NCBI GenBank assembly: GCA_029891345.1
Contig: CM056994.1
Coordinates: 139,646,457-139,710,456, forward strand
Origin: Dryococelus australis
Lineage: Eukaryota; Arthropoda; Insecta; Phasmatodea; Phasmatidae
Direction: 5' to 3'
DNA: 64,000 bases
This document shows positions 1 through 13,196 of this stretch, in pieces. The position numbers and the translations under genes are program-made. Numbering within the stretch: the first letter of the stretch is position 1; every line of letters starts with the position of its first letter. Below the pieces are notes generated by a model. The model did not search any database. It was not told the origin of the DNA and saw only the letters and a program-made list of their open reading frames with translations.

Positions 1-3000
1 AACACTTCATAATCTCTGCATAACTACCTTAAAAATTTCTACTGCCTTTATGGTACGTAAAGGAAAAAATAAACAAAATTTGCTGAAACTATCTCTGACA
101 ACAAAGCTATACCTAACCAGAGGTATTCTAGGGCAAAGTACCCATTACCTATAAATAAATGCGCTCCCACGGATACGGTGTCAGAGTACCCGCATATTGC
201 CCTTCCGGTTTTTTGTTTTTAAGCTTTGCATGCTGGCACGCATCGCAACACTTGACCCAATTTTCTAAATCGGTGCGTATTCCGGCCATGTAAACAGTTC
301 TAACACATGGGTTATTGTCTTATTCCATCCTACGTGTTCTCTGCAAAACGATTCATGGTAATATTTGAAAACTACTGCCCCAAGTTTTTCAGGTACAAAA
401 ACTCTGAACTTTCCTCTTTATGTCCAGTCTCCTAGAAATCCTTTAAGACTACATAACAACAATTTACGTCTTTAATTTCAGTCAATATCTATCTGTTTAC
501 ATTTCGTATCTGAATTTTGGTGATCTTTTGTATCAAGAAAATTACTGGGAAACTTTTGCAAATTATTTAATTATAAAACATTTATGCCAGCAGAAGAGAA
601 TCAGACAGCGGATTACACACCCACGGGTGTCCAATTTTCAACCGCAGCAAACTCGTCCTCACAATACATGCGTGACAGCAACAGAATTATCGATTCCTTT
701 TTTGTGATGTACAGTGAATTTAAAACGACCTAGCTGTAATAGCTAACGCACCAATCTACCAGCTTGCTTTTGTGCTTTTTTGCCTGGTTGTCCGTAAACC
801 AAGTAAACGGAGCATAATCCAAATAATTTGCAAACTTTTCCATTGCCTACTTTAACACTCTTTTTCATCAATTGTATATTTCCGTTTTGAATGAGTTAAT
901 AGTTTACTGGCGTGTGCTATCGGCACAAAATAACCGACTTTATTTTGGTTCAAACACGCCCTGACAGCTACGAAACTGGTATCACAGTGCAAAAGAAATT
1001 CTTTGGAAAAGTTTGGTAAATGCGAGACAGGAGGATTTGCTAATATTTCTTTAAATTTTCGAAAAGCGGCGTTGTTCCGCGTTCTACACCAAAAGTACAG
1101 TTTTTCTTTTCAACTGATTTAATGGGTCTGCACTGTCAGAAATATTTGGAATAAATTTACTGTGAAAGGCAACTAATCCAAAAAATATTTTTACACCTCT
1201 TAAATTTTTAGGTTGTGGAAAATTAAAAACAGATTTCTTTTTCTCCGGATCAGTGCGTAAATAACCCTCGAAAATAACAAACCACAGATATCCCACATGT
1301 TGTTCTGCCCAACTGATTTTTTCTGGGTCCACCGTCAAAAACTAACCTTTCTTAACGCGTCTTACACAATTCACAAATGTTGGAGGTTGTTCCTCAAACG
1401 TGTTACTATATACACACACACACGTCATTAATGTACGTAAAGACGAACTCATATAAGTACCGTCTTAACACGTGATTCAACACTCGGGACATATATTGGT
1501 TTACTGAATTTCCCCCCATGCGCAAACGTGTCCACTAGTACAACCCTAAGGTGAACAAAATGCTAACAGCGCTCCACTTTCTAGATGTAAACCATACTGA
1601 AGAAAAGCTGAATTCGGATACAAAATAGTAGAATATTTTGCTCTTTCTAATGCCGGAAAAAAAAATCCATAACTGCTACCGGAAATGAATCTACATGCAA
1701 TTTTTTGTTAACTTTTCTGTAATCACATATTAACCGATATTATCGTGGTGTTTTATTCGGTAATAGAAAAGAGAGGCTGGCAAACGGACTAGTGGATTCC
1801 TCCACAATCTTGTTCCCTTAAATAATTAAGTAAATGCTTGAAAACTGGCATTTTGGTAGCAGACACACGGTATGGCACTAACGTTACCTGTTCATTATCT
1901 CTTAATTTAAAAAACACAGGGATATCTTTACGATGCCCTAACTCTGACGTAACATATAGCTATATTCTGATTTTCGCTGATCTAATGCCTGTGCTAACTG
2001 TAGAGCATGTTTTACCAACTGAATTTTCCTACATAGGGAAGGTTTATATTGCAAAGCTATAACAGTCTCGGGGAAAAGCTTTATTTTATCATTGTTCTGC
2101 TACTCCAACACATTCATGAGTGCTACAAAGAAAATCAATACCCAGTATCACGTCATGTGACAGATTTTCAAAAAACGGAACTGCACACTCCATGAAAACT
2201 GTTCAATCTTTATTTTTATCACTGCTAATATATTTGAATTAATCAATTCTCCGTCTGCTAAGAAAAATAAAGCAGACTCTCCCCTTTTCATTTGCACGGT
2301 ACCAACCAGTATTTCGCATATTATTTTATTACAAGTTTCTTGTTTCACGATAGATGCAGAAGCTTCCGAATCTACCAATGCGGACATATGTAGTTAAATG
2401 TGCAATTATTAACTAAACATGCAACAAGCCTTTCCTATATAAAAAAAAATTGTGAATGAAATAGCACCTATTCCCGCAGGTTTGCTTCACAACGGACATT
2501 TGAATTGCATGTGACCAGGATTATCGCATCTATAAAAAATTATATCTTTTACCGGTTTCTTACCATCGGACTTTTCTTTTACATCTGACTGGTCCCTGTT
2601 CCCTCGCGGCATTTCTTTCCTTCACACTCGCCTTATATAAAATCATTTTTCCTTTGTGTGATTTACCCGAAAACTAATAAAAACATTTTTCTGCTTTACC
2701 TGCACGAAACTTTGTTCTCCCTTTTGGGTTTTATAAAAATATTTTGCAGTTGGATGGTTTGACCGAAAACAAATTTGACAGTGCCTTTTCGGTGTTACAT
2801 CCTTATTGCTTACAATTGCCGACGGTTAATTCTACTTGAATTACCAATGCTAACAATTCTTGAAACGTTTGTGGCTTTCAGACAAATGTAAAACCTCACT
2901 ATTTTTAGGCAATAAATTGAAAAACATAATTTCTACTAAATTGCATGGCAACCCCAAAACTTCTATCAATCAAATTGTTTATTTTACACATTGTCGCATT

Positions 3001-3520
3001 GATTCTCCCAGACGTTGAATATATTCTAAAATGTCCATATGCTTGTGAGCAATTGCTACTGGAATACCTGTTTGGCGCAAGATAGCCTGACAAAATTCAC
3101 TAAAGGACATACTCTCAATTATAGTTTCCTACCACCCTTTACAGGATTCAGGTATTTTGAACATTATGGCCGCATATAAAACTGTTCCTTCACAGATGTT
3201 AAGTGAGACTACTTAGGCCATTTGAACAAATAATTTTACTATCGCACCCAGATCTTAACTACGCTCTACCTGGAACCCATCACTCAGACTACGTCGTAGA
3301 TGTTTTAAATGTTTGTAGACGCTGACTGCAGCAGACTCACCCTCTTGTAGACCGGCAAATCCTCCTTTCTTCACCCGCTTCCACATCAGGTGGCGCAAAA
3401 CTTCTATTACGTCCTCCGGCTTATAGGTTACACCCGCATGTGAGGACTTTCTGCAGGGATTACTTGTTTAATGACTGAATACAGCCAGTACGAACGGTTC
3501 CTGTAGAAGTCATTTTGTCG
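1..3520 (-). mobile_element. Gypsy-type LTR retrotransposon fossil, gag-pol remnant, cut by window edge
   Basis: Reading the minus strand from about 3520 down to 1 gives the Gypsy order of parts. First is a gag-like stretch with zinc-knuckle-like segments near 2755-2810 and 2490-2550. A retropepsin-like segment follows near 2300-2390, then reverse transcriptase. A peptide at 1084-1338 matches the end of Gypsy reverse transcriptase (key words FPQPKNLRG and FIPNIS). RNase H-like sequence (FTDNQA) lies near 750-1000, and the zinc-binding start of an integrase near 200-360. The element continues beyond base 1. It is clearly broken, with many breaks, and looks old. No LTR could be delimited at the right end, so the boundary near 3520 is where gag-like sequence stops. 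The family call is confident; subfamily and exact ends are not. Confidence 0.85.
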
Positions 3521-4680
3521 ATTAGTTTAACGTACCACGACCTTTGGCTACTGTAGCAAACCCTAATAAAATTCTAAAAATTTTCAAACTTCATAAATTG
3601 TCTACCCCTTCCAACTGATCGTACTGAGGTAGCAGAGTGACACATTTTATCTATCTACATGTGACGGATTCTGCCAACACATGTAAATAGGTCTCCGTCA
3701 CTGTTTCGTAAGGAAAAAGGTTAGATTGAAAGAAAAAGAGATCCTTCACAGTATGTCATTAAGGGTTTGGCTTTGCACAGGAAAACATTTTGATTTTACT
3801 AAAATAGTACTCTATATAGCATTTTCCTTCAGTACAAAAAATATTCCCAAATTGGGCTGATAAATTATATCTTTACAAATTTACTAAAATCCCATTATTT
3901 CACTTTCCCCACATTAATTTGTAATTGCATTATTAGATAATACAATTTCATACATATTACTTAAATATTAATGTTAAATCACTTTTCTAAATCAGGGGAT
4001 AAACTCGCCCTTCCTTAAATTAGGCTCGAAAATCCCCTTTTCCCTTTAAAATTTCCCTTTTTTCCTTAAGAATTTCATGTTTATCTCCCAAGGCATGCCC
4101 TATAAAATGCAGTAGGATACCCCAAAATAAGTTTCTTGATAAATTTGAAATTTTTGAAATATTTGGAAGTCTGCCAATATTTGTAGGCTATCATTCCGTC
4201 TGTTTTTCTCATGGTATATAATTCAGTGTTGTTTTTTTTATGATTTATCAACCACGTGGGAGGTGGTTACCTTGGAGCCCTCCCGGTCTTTTTTATTTTC
4301 TCATTCCTTTCTACCGAATGTGACCACTTCATGGTCTTGCATTCCGTGTGTGGGGAGGTTTCTTCCGAGCTATCACACCCGCGTCCACACACTCTCTAAT
4401 TCCATATATTTCTCTCTTGTTTCTCTTTTCGCCTTCTTGGTAGGCTGTTTATCTCATGCAATCGACCCCGCCATCTTCGTTTTTCATTTGTCATTTGTTT
4501 TACCCCAAAAATCCTTTCAGTAATCAATTAATTGTAAGTGTAACGAGAATGTTACTCAAAGTGTTGATTGGCTGCAGTTGGTGTGAAGTGTGTTTCTGAT
4601 GCCTGGACATGCCAATTTTCTTAAGTGACTGAAATAATGCTATATATGTAGGACATTGATTAGTATAATTTTTTTTCTGG
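3521..4680. other. Non-coding stretch right of the Gypsy fossil
   Basis: No supported gene. It may contain the LTR or leader of the neighbouring Gypsy fossil, but no matching repeat or clear terminal TG/CA pair was found. A pyrimidine-rich patch lies at about 3995-4080. An open frame at 4263-4523 is compositionally ordinary and resembles no protein I know. Confidence 0.4.
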
Positions 4681-4795
4681 ACTATGGTAGGCTAGGTTAT
4701 GATAGGTTATTTCTGATCTGGCCTTTGGCAGGATAAGTTATGTTAGGTTTGGGTTTTTATGGTCTTTATTAGGTTAAGTTATGATAGTTTGACAG
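4681..4795. repeat. Degenerate TAGGTTA-type simple repeat
   Basis: Variants of TAGGTTA, TAGGTTATG and TTAGGTT recur irregularly here. Such patches are common in arthropod genomes and resemble, but are not, the insect telomere repeat TTAGG. They are interspersed with unrelated bases, so this is an interstitial decayed tract and not a telomere. Confidence 0.5.
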
Positions 4796-4855
4796 ATGGC
4801 AGGGATGTTTGCGTTTCGCATGGTCTGAGCTCTAAAGTTTCTGTAAATTTGAGTT

Positions 4856-5463
4856 ATGATGGGTGAGGACATTGAATGGCAAGGTACCTGCTTGCGTATA
4901 TATAAGGAGCTCGGTTCCAGAAGACACTATGCCTCAGTTCGTGTAAACAACTGGAATATATTATGGAGTGAAATGTTGCTGATCCATCAACGCCTGAGTT
5001 TGACACAATGCTATCGACTTCTTCAGATTGGGCACCTGTGGCGGCAGCACCGTATCGAACGGATTCTACCAGTAACAATCAAATTTCAAGGTAATTTAAA
5101 AGATAATGTATTTGGAAATGACTTTGTAGATAAGAAATACTTATGTACATACCTGCACCACATAAGGCAAAGCATAATAAATCAGTTAGAAGAAGTTGAG
5201 GAAGATCCCTTAAATTATAATGTTTGGCTGGAGTATACCTACGAAAAACCTCAGCCTTTGGATGAAGCCATTTGTCGTCGAGCATTCAAGACTGCGAATT
5301 AAGCACTGTACAATATTGATAGTATCTCAGAGGCTGTAGAGGACTTGAAAGAATATCTTTGTCGCGAAGAAGAATATATGGCCAAGGGTTCTGGTTGGAC
5401 GCTTCGTAGTGTAGACAGTCTTGAGCTGCGTACAAGCAGATTATACTCACTACATGAAAAATG
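4856..5463 (+). mobile_element. Polinton/Maverick-like fossil piece (N-terminal region of the polymerase-type ORF)
   Basis: The plus strand encodes a 148-residue open stretch (4856-5302) followed by further related coding sequence to about 5463. Near its end, the words KGSGWTLRSVDSLELR resemble the conserved motif seen in front of the family B DNA polymerase of many Polinton-like or adintovirus-like genes. A second, diverged copy of the same motif occurs at about 21,590-21,700, which supports a multicopy element origin. No capsid, integrase or terminal repeat is linked to this piece. It is a broken fragment with few visible breaks, of uncertain age. A host gene of unknown function is the alternative. 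Confidence 0.5.
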
Positions 5464-5538
5464 AACATGCTACTGTAAAGACACTACGTAAATAGCGTGG
5501 AAAATTTTAAGATTCTGATTTTATGTTTTTAGTTTGAA

Positions 5539-5539
<1 letters not shown>

Positions 5540-5607
<68 letters not shown>
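5540..5607. repeat. (AT)n microsatellite
   Basis: An almost perfect alternating AT run of about 68 bases lies just after the Polinton-like piece. Confidence 0.95.
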
Positions 5608-5609
<2 letters not shown>

Positions 5610-6610
5610 ATGTTGTATCCTGCCTACTTTGTGTGATATAAAATATATGATGGTACTTGGTTTTGTCACATTAACATACATATAAGAAAAGCAAATTACC
5701 ATACACTAATTCCTACAAAACATTCAAGATAATGAATATTTAACAGACACCGACATCGTGTAATAATTAGACTTCAAGGGAGGAGACCGCAAATGAAGTT
5801 GAGAACTGTTTGCATTATTCCACTCTACTCTGCATATAATTTAAGTCAACTTAAAACAATTAAATTAATGTTGAAATCGAATAATAAATATATATTTATA
5901 TTTGACGTAACCTATGCCTATAAAAAATAGAATGGTTATCAGAAACAAATGCAAAGGCAACAGTAACATCAGCAGGTATATAAGTAGCTGGGTTCATTTT
6001 GAGTGTTTGTGCTAATATATTACGGTAAATTTTAAATATATAAAAATTGAATGTTTTTCGTATTAAAACTATATCGTAACCAGTCTGTTATAAACTGTTT
6101 TCGTTAAAAACATCACTATGAAGTAAATATATATATAGGCTAACCACAATTGATAATAAAGGGATTGAACATACATTCCTGGAGATAGAAATGATACTTG
6201 CAAAATGAATTATACTAGCCTGCGTCCTACGAGTTTGCAAATTATATTTGCATATGCATGTAGATATTCCCATGCGTACAAGCCGAGTTGCAAATAAACG
6301 TGGTTGGCTGCATAATTATTTAAAATGCATATATAAAAACAATCAGTGTGAGCACAGGCACATATGATTCTGAAAATATCAAACTGTTTTTACATTTGTC
6401 TTTAAAAAGTTTTTAAAATGGTTAATACGATGAATTTAGAATGAAATATGCTCTTCAATGAGTGTACTCAAGTGCCATTTATGCAGTGGTTGAAAAAATG
6501 TATAGCATAATAGTGTTATATATAAATATAATTTTACAAGGAAATGGTAGTTATTGTAGCTAATGTACAAGCTTAAAGAAACCTCTATATCATTGTATAA
6601 GTGGTACAAA
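5608..6610. other. AT-rich non-coding stretch
   Basis: No supported gene, RNA or repeat. Short chance open frames only. Confidence 0.5.
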
Positions 6611-6615
6611 GCCCT

Positions 6616-6690
6616 GCCCTCTTAGCTCAGGGGTAGGGTGGCCGACATGTAGTCGGAGAGTCGAGGGTTCGCGCCCCGCTGCCTCCGACG
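6616..6690 (+). repeat. tRNA-like segment, probably a SINE head or decayed tRNA
   Basis: A box A-like sequence (TTAGCTCAGGGGTAGGGTG) begins near 6622, and a box B-like sequence (GGGTTCGCGCC) lies near 6666. They are about 40 bases apart, as in tRNA genes. Between them, CCGA and TCGG can pair around a seven-base loop like an anticodon arm. The loop lacks the usual T before the anticodon, the T stem has a mismatch, and the acceptor ends do not pair. It is therefore more likely the Pol III promoter head of a SINE, or a tRNA pseudogene, than a working tRNA. A possible SINE body follows to about 6800. Confidence 0.5.
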
Positions 6691-7270
6691 TGGCGAATGC
6701 TCAGCTCGATTGCCATACTGGGAATTCGTCAACAAGTCAGTCTCACTAGAGCTTCCAACCCCTATTTAAGTGTCAGTCCCTCTCCCTCCTTGACAAATTT
6801 TTATGTTTTTGAATCGGTAAACATACTTCTTTGTTTATACGGTGAAGGTAGCACGTTGAGTATCTCTGTTCCTCCATGGTTGCCGCCCTGCCGAAATATT
6901 TTGGCACATAGACTGCGTACGATGTTGTAAACTTGAGTTCTGTCGTCTTTAGGAATCGCCGATAAGCGCAGGAAAGATGACCAAAAGAAAGTTGCACAAA
7001 TGTCTCACTTCAAATCCAAATCCAGTTGTGCTCGATTTTTCAGTGTTTTGAATTCCTGAAAATTAAAAAGATTCTTTTACAGTAAGAACAGGCATTATTT
7101 ATATTTGCATAGGAGAGAAATCTTAAATAAACACAGAACAAATCCCACTAGTATGGCGTGTGAGATCATGGCTTAAGCTGAAAATGCATATATTATCCCT
7201 CCTGCTACATAACAAATATACATTATGTCTTACCTCACTGTCACTGGTAAGTGGTGCATAATGGGATTTT
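6691..7270. other. Non-coding, possible SINE body then unassigned
   Basis: Follows the tRNA-like head. No poly-A or short tandem tail was clear enough to end a SINE. Open frames at 6697-6930 (+) and 6773-6997 (-) overlap on opposite strands and resemble nothing known. Confidence 0.3.
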
Positions 7271-7274
7271 AATT

Positions 7275-8330
7275 TGTATAATCATAGAAACAGCAACGGA
7301 AGGGTTGGTTCCTTTTGCCTTTCCAGGATCTCTGCAGCTGCTTCGAACAACCCGAGGAAGCATGGCAACTCAGTAACATCTCCATCAATATAACCTTCAA
7401 GTTTGTCTGATGTGCCAACATCACGCAGACTCTGACATATATAATCTATCTGCTAATGAATTGACTCAAGCATTACGTACTTGCTTTTCCGTCGTGTTCT
7501 CACATCTTGAAGATTATTCCAGGCTAATTTGTTCACATGTCCATATCTTCTGATATACGTGACAATATGCTTAGCTGCATTTATAGATAACAAGCATGGA
7601 ATGGATTTTATCTTGCTGCGACTTGTCATCCAGTGTGTGCCGCAAGACTGTGTTGATGCGGTGAGCTGCACACGGTAACCTCGTGTAGAATTCCAGCTCC
7701 TTTTATATGTTTTGTTCTTGGTCTGTTACAAATGTCCCATTCTGCAACACTTCTGCAGCGATCCCAAGTTCCATCGAATTGCTATGAAATTCGCGCGGAT
7801 GTTGTCTCCACTCATCCGAACATCTGGGAACTTCTGTCATCATCAGTGCGTTGTTTATCAGTCGCCATCCGTTATCAATGTAATGGGCAGTAACCATCAA
7901 TCAATGCATTTTCTTAAAAACCATCGGTATACAAATCCATTGTCATTGCACAAACCCCCTGTTCTGCATCAGAATATATATGCTGTGCGACAGTGCTGCG
8001 ATGGGGCAACACTTCTGCTGCAGAAACGTGTCCATTTTGCCCCTTCACTAATAAATTCCTGTGATAGTTCCATAAATCCGTCATCATCAATAATGAAATT
8101 GTCGTAGATATTTTTCATACATCATGGCACATTTCTCAGTTATACAGCATTTCACAGAAACAGTTACACGAGCTGATTCATCTCTTGCTGCATTTTGTTC
8201 ACAACATAATTGACGTCTTAAATCTGTTGTCCCAAAACCCGCTTTGAATCGACGCACAGCCTTAAAATTGTGGCAGTGAACTAAACCAACAAGGTATTTT
8301 TATATAGCATCTATAATTAATGCAAATTTA
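7275..8330 (-). mobile_element. hAT-family DNA transposon, decayed transposase
   Basis: The minus strand encodes characteristic hAT transposase pieces in the right order. An HYIDNGWRLINNALM-type segment and FVTDQ lie at about 7900-7705. The hallmark CAAHRINTVLRHTL block sits at about 7675-7625, followed by weaker C-terminal similarity to about 7275. N-terminal pieces (cysteine/histidine-poor, helical) extend up to about 8330. Reading through the region requires several frame changes and meets several stops, including one between the VTDQ segment and the CAAHRIN block. The copy is dead. Terminal inverted repeats and an 8-bp target duplication were not found. A hAT transposase cuts and pastes DNA using a DDE catalytic domain. 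I see no sign of domestication. Confidence 0.75.
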
Positions 8331-8935
8331 TCACACACGTCATGTCATCCCCTTTTTCTGGTCAAGCCTAATTTATACATCCCTTACTTATCTTCCAGAC
8401 AATGATGTCATTATTCTCGGAAGCCATTGTGTACAGTCATGTTAACACGCAAGAACCTATCCACTTACGACTGCAGTGAATACACAGTACTTACGTGCAT
8501 TTACTGTGTAGTTGTGGTGTCGATGATGTGCGCAAAACCGCCGCAGTCAGGGGGAGCTTGAGAGCGGTCGAACCGAACAGTCTGCTCGTTCGCTGCTCAA
8601 AGTACTTCGGGTGGTCCATGTTTTCGAGTACTCGAATAACCACATGTAGTTTGAGCGATCAAAGTGCACTTTATGAGCGAGTTTTTGTGTACTCGCTTAA
8701 TATTACCACCCATTTGTGTCCACATCACGATATGGTACAAATTAGGTTATTTAACTCGCTCAATGCACATTTCTATGGAACACGATTTCAGCCTTCAACT
8801 ATCGTCGAAAGAGAGACTCGAAACACTAATGCAGGGGATTGAGCAGGTGGACAGCAGTACATCTCACCCGCCCCCATTGCTGTGACGTCAGTAGGCTCTA
8901 CCTGAGAGCATATGGTTTCAAACTACGTATTTTGT
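8331..8935. other. Unassigned stretch upstream of the hAT transposase
   Basis: Contains GAGCGA/ACTCG-type words and a moderately GC-rich patch at 8520-8660. It may hold the 5' end of the hAT element. Open frames at 8495-8842 and 8664-8885 overlap in different frames and have no recognisable product. Confidence 0.3.
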
Positions 8936-8938
8936 TAC

Positions 8939-9475
8939 GATGTGATCAAGCTTTAAGCAGACAGCCAACCTAATCAAACCTTTATGCATTAAACCAGGAT
9001 GCGAGTGGGATTGCAACAACTTATTATTAAAAAAGCCCGCAGCAGAAATCCTCCCCACCGGCCCGCAATCGGGGACAACTAAGCCAAACAACGCGTCGAT
9101 ATAGGCCAGCGTCGTGCTGGGCGCGTCGTCTTTCCTCATCAGGCCATCAACGAGAGAAGGTCGCAGAAATGGGTGTGTCCGATAGTCGATAGCCACCTAC
9201 CAAAACAGCCTCCGGAACCATGAATAAGGTAGGGACATTCCAGTTAGTTTGTCATAGTAGTGGCTGGGGTAACTATTTCATAACATTAATTGTATACTAA
9301 ATTCAATATAAGCTCCCCCGAGTAATTTATATTAACATAATATGTTATTGTGTGTTCACCATATTAATAAACCCCATCGTTCACAGTAGCGCTCTACCAT
9401 AATATATATGTATTATTCAGTTACGCCCATAATTCTCCATGTATAATTATGACTAATAAAATAATATTCATAACG
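8939..9475 (+). repeat. Dispersed repeat, copy A
   Basis: About 530 bases that align along their length with 15,215-15,728 in the same orientation. Shared words include AGGCCATCAACGAGAGAAG, CCGGAACCATGAATAAGGT and GACATTCCAGTTAGTT. The copies differ by many substitutions and small gaps. There is no coding potential. The ends do not show TG...CA, and no short target duplication was recognised, so the element class (MITE, SINE-like or solo LTR) is open. Confidence 0.75.
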
Positions 9476-12150
9476 TTTGGTGGAGGCTTGGTTCCTTCCC
9501 ACCCTCTTGCTGCCTTGCAGAGGCGTTTTCTCTAATACCCACCCCCTAATTTCAATAATGCCTTCCCCCCAACCCACATTCTCGCTAATTTAAGGAGTAA
9601 CACTAATAAAAGTTCCAGTTTCATCCACTTTCAACATTAATTATTCTAGATTTTCAGTAGTACTATAATTAAGATGATGTCTAAATATTTACTTTTAATA
9701 CTTATTAGGTTTAAATAATAATTGCGTTTTACAACCCAGTATCTGAACTTACAAGCTATGATTTGAATTCTAATTTACAAATGGTAGTAAACTTTGGAGA
9801 ATTTCAATATGAACCGCGACTCCCTAGTAGCATAACCCCTACTAGCATATATATATATATAGAGTTGTGACGAAGTTAACTTAAAAATTATATTCTAGTA
9901 ATTTAACTTAAGATATATACTACCCGCGAATGCTGCCTTTAGTTATTCGAATTAAAATTATTACTGTGGTATTAAGTAATAATCCATGACAATTTCCATT
10001 AGTTATTACTCAAGTAAAACTAATTTAATAAATGCCATATAGCACCTATTAATGTTGTAACATATTACTATGCAGGGATAACAACGCAGGATTTCATTAC
10101 ACCCTACAACAAATAACATATATTTAAGAAGGGTGTGTTAATGATATAAGAATTTTATACGGTAAACTTAAATGGTATTATGTTCTTAGTGACCATAGGG
10201 AACGTCACACAGTGTGCAACCCAATTCCAGAGAAGTAGCATGACTTGCCCCCCTCTCTATCTTCCCCCATCCCAAACGCGTGCCGCTTTCTCTTCCTGTC
10301 AGCATTCTTTCGGTGGCGAGCGGGCCGAGAATCTCCCTCCCACCCACTTCTAGAGTACAAATTCGTCACTCCACATTCAGCACATCCTTGCAGCACGACG
10401 TGCCATGATTGCGAAAGCTTGCCTGCACACGCCCAGCAAAAATAACACTTCACCCCTGCTTTAACTTAAGCTTGCAATTCTAGATTTCATTGCACAGTAT
10501 ACTGAATATACTCATACACTTTCTACAATCTATTGACCTACGGACACGGGGCAGAACGAAGTCCTCTGGGTTCATGCAGTTCTGCGATCTCTTCCTTTAT
10601 TTAATGCGCAGAATGCTGAATCCGACATGGCTAAGGAATGTTACGAGATGGGAGTTATGCTCGAGACAAACCCATTTCGACTGTAACAGTGAGTATGCAG
10701 ATTATCTACATTTCACGCAGTTGATACGAGTTTTTACTAATCCAGAAGGTTACAATGTTTTCGTTTTGCATGAGGCGCGGAACAGCTCTCGCTAGGCCCT
10801 GCAGGAGGTGACCCGAGCAGGTGGGCCTCTTGCTCCTGTGCTATACTGACCATGACAAAGTTCAGGCAGTAGGGGGCGCATCCCTGGGGTTGTACACGAG
10901 TACACATGCCAATTTCCCTACCTCTCTGGTGTACGCCATTAGTGCAGATTTTCACCAACTCCTGTACACTAATATTTGTGTGGAAGTACTATTTTAATTA
11001 ATAATTATTTATATTTCCTTACTTCTCTTATAATCTATTTTACTATCGTATGAGCTATTACTCTATTCATTTATCTGTGCCATTAAATATTATCAATGCA
11101 CATTGTAGTTTATAGTAATAAGTTATTAATTAAAATTTCAGCAGCGAGTACACACGTTACTACTATTAATTATTTTTAAAAGAATAGGAAATTTTGTATA
11201 CAAATAGTTCACTGTATAACAGTTTCCACTTATAGATACTGCTTAAGGAATGAATTTAAACATTAACATATGTTATTGCCCTAGAGAATTTACAAAGACC
11301 TTGCAGAGATAAATTAATTCTATGCAAGCCTTATTATATAAACCATATCAGGTAGGAAACACGTCCATAAATTAAAAAAGAATAGAACGATAACCCATAA
11401 ATATAACACACGCAGAAATATAACCCATATGTATATATAACATAAGTAATTCAGAAGTTCATTTAAATAAACAACCCCATATAAACAATAAATACCGGCT
11501 CATTTAGTTAAAATAAGGTGAACACAAATTATAAATGCCTTTTTGTTACTGAAAGCTGTTATAAGTTTCAGAACTGCAGTAACCACTGTGACGTCACACC
11601 TCAACCGAAGTCTCTCCGGAGGGCGGTCGCACAAACGACGTCAGCGCAGCTACACCCATCTGATGTCACACAAATGCCAATCTCATGAAGCACATTTTAC
11701 TATAGCATCAGCACTCCCGTTCAAACCGGCTCACGATTAGAAAACTCTGTATTCAGGTAACCTGCGGTAATAGTGTTTGTTGGAACACACTTGTAAAAAA
11801 ACAAAATAAATTAATGTGTTACTTAGGAAGGTTATTATATGTTACGTGGTAATGACAACTGGAAATCATTTGCATTAGAACATTAATTTTTTTGGTTTTG
11901 TTTTGTTTTTATTTACACTCCTTTGGTGTACTGCTAGTATCTAGAACTCTGTAAAAGACCTGCGCTACTCAGGCGTGCATAAGTCATTAATGACATATTG
12001 AAGAAATGATAGAAACTATACATAGAATATTTTAATGAGAAAGTTTTCTCTGAATAACACCATTTAAAGGATAAAATCTGGCTTAAATCTTTTACTATGT
12101 GAAATCAGATTAATTTGAACTTTGAGGTTAGGTAAAATTAATTCGATAAA
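9476..12150. other. AT-rich non-coding stretch
   Basis: No supported gene. A GC-richer island at 10,200-10,960 carries short open frames on both strands (for example 10,490-10,795) that match nothing I recognise. A ~35-bp sequence around 11,128-11,163 (CAGCAGCGAGTACAC core) recurs at about 13,140-13,175 beside the Helitron-like element. Confidence 0.4.
10867..10879 (+). promoter_or_regulatory. CTCF-like motif
   Basis: CAGTAGGGGGCGC matches the core of the conserved animal CTCF insulator motif (AGRKGGCGC type). Motif only; occupancy cannot be judged from sequence. Confidence 0.3.
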
Positions 12151-12240
12151 TAAATCTAACAAATCTAACATCTAACAACTATCTAAATCTAACAACTAAA
12201 TCTAAATCTAAATCTAACTTAATCTAAAATCTAACAACTA
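12151..12240. repeat. Degenerate AATCTA/TCTAAC simple repeat
   Basis: Six- to ten-base units of the AAATCTAAC kind repeat about ten times with variation. Confidence 0.8.
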
Positions 12241-13180
12241 CTACCATCCGAACCAAACATAGATTACTGAAATTTATATAAATTTATATATTTAAATATT
12301 AGATAAATAAAAAAAATGAGATATTACTGCTGCTGAAACTGGATTAAATCAAGGCTAAAATGAAATTAGATTGCAGGTTGCATTGCAGGTTGCGAGATCC
12401 ATGATTAAAATAATGCAAACATTAATTTCACTTTTTCACATAGCAATTAAATTTATACTGTAATTAGAACTTAATTTTTTCCTTGAGATGAGTGTTAAAA
12501 ATGCAATTATACTATTCACCACAAAAGATACTTGAATGATTTGTTAAATTAAAGTTATTTTGCTCCGCAACTAACTCAATTGGGTCAAGCTGAACCTCTG
12601 AGTCACTTCCGCAAAATATCATTTAAAACACTTATTATTCCTTTATAATTACTGCCACCTAAGGCACAAACATCTTAGAGAATGCAAAGGTAGGAATTTA
12701 TGACGAATGATTTAAATTCAAATGCCTTAAAACTTGATGGCATTACCTTATGCTGTGCTCCAAGCACTAGCCTGCATAATGTCGTCTCTGCGTACCTGTA
12801 GGTCCTCATAGGCTACTTCCACTAAGAATTTACCTACATAATTTCTGAAACTCAGCCGTCTTCATACTTGGCTGGTTCAGACCTAACTTTCACTTACTTC
12901 AGGGGAATAAATGAACTTAATAAATTATGATGAAGCCAAGGTTTTTCAACTAAAAATTCCGGCAAAAATTACACAGTTTGGACCCGCAAAGGTCCTTCCC
13001 CTAGAATCCCTTACTTCCGGCCACTCCTCAGTAACTCGCTTAATGGAGCACAACTACTTTTTGTCGAAATATACGTAACTGAATAAAATATTTAATACAA
13101 TTCAAAATCATAAAAAAAAAAATAATCAGGGTTTAAAATTAAAATAATCTCAGCAGCGAGTACACAGGGTACTATTAGCC
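12241..13180. other. AT-rich non-coding stretch
   Basis: Nothing supported beyond general AT-richness. Confidence 0.4.
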
Positions 13181-13196
13181 ACTGAGCTACTTTTGA

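Noticed and set aside
6616-6690. Functional tRNA gene
   Set aside because: Box A and box B are present, but the acceptor ends do not pair, the T stem has a mismatch and the anticodon loop lacks the invariant T; a SINE head or pseudogene is more likely.
12151-12240. Telomere-like tract
   Set aside because: The unit is AAATCTAAC-like and irregular, not TTAGG or TTAGGG.
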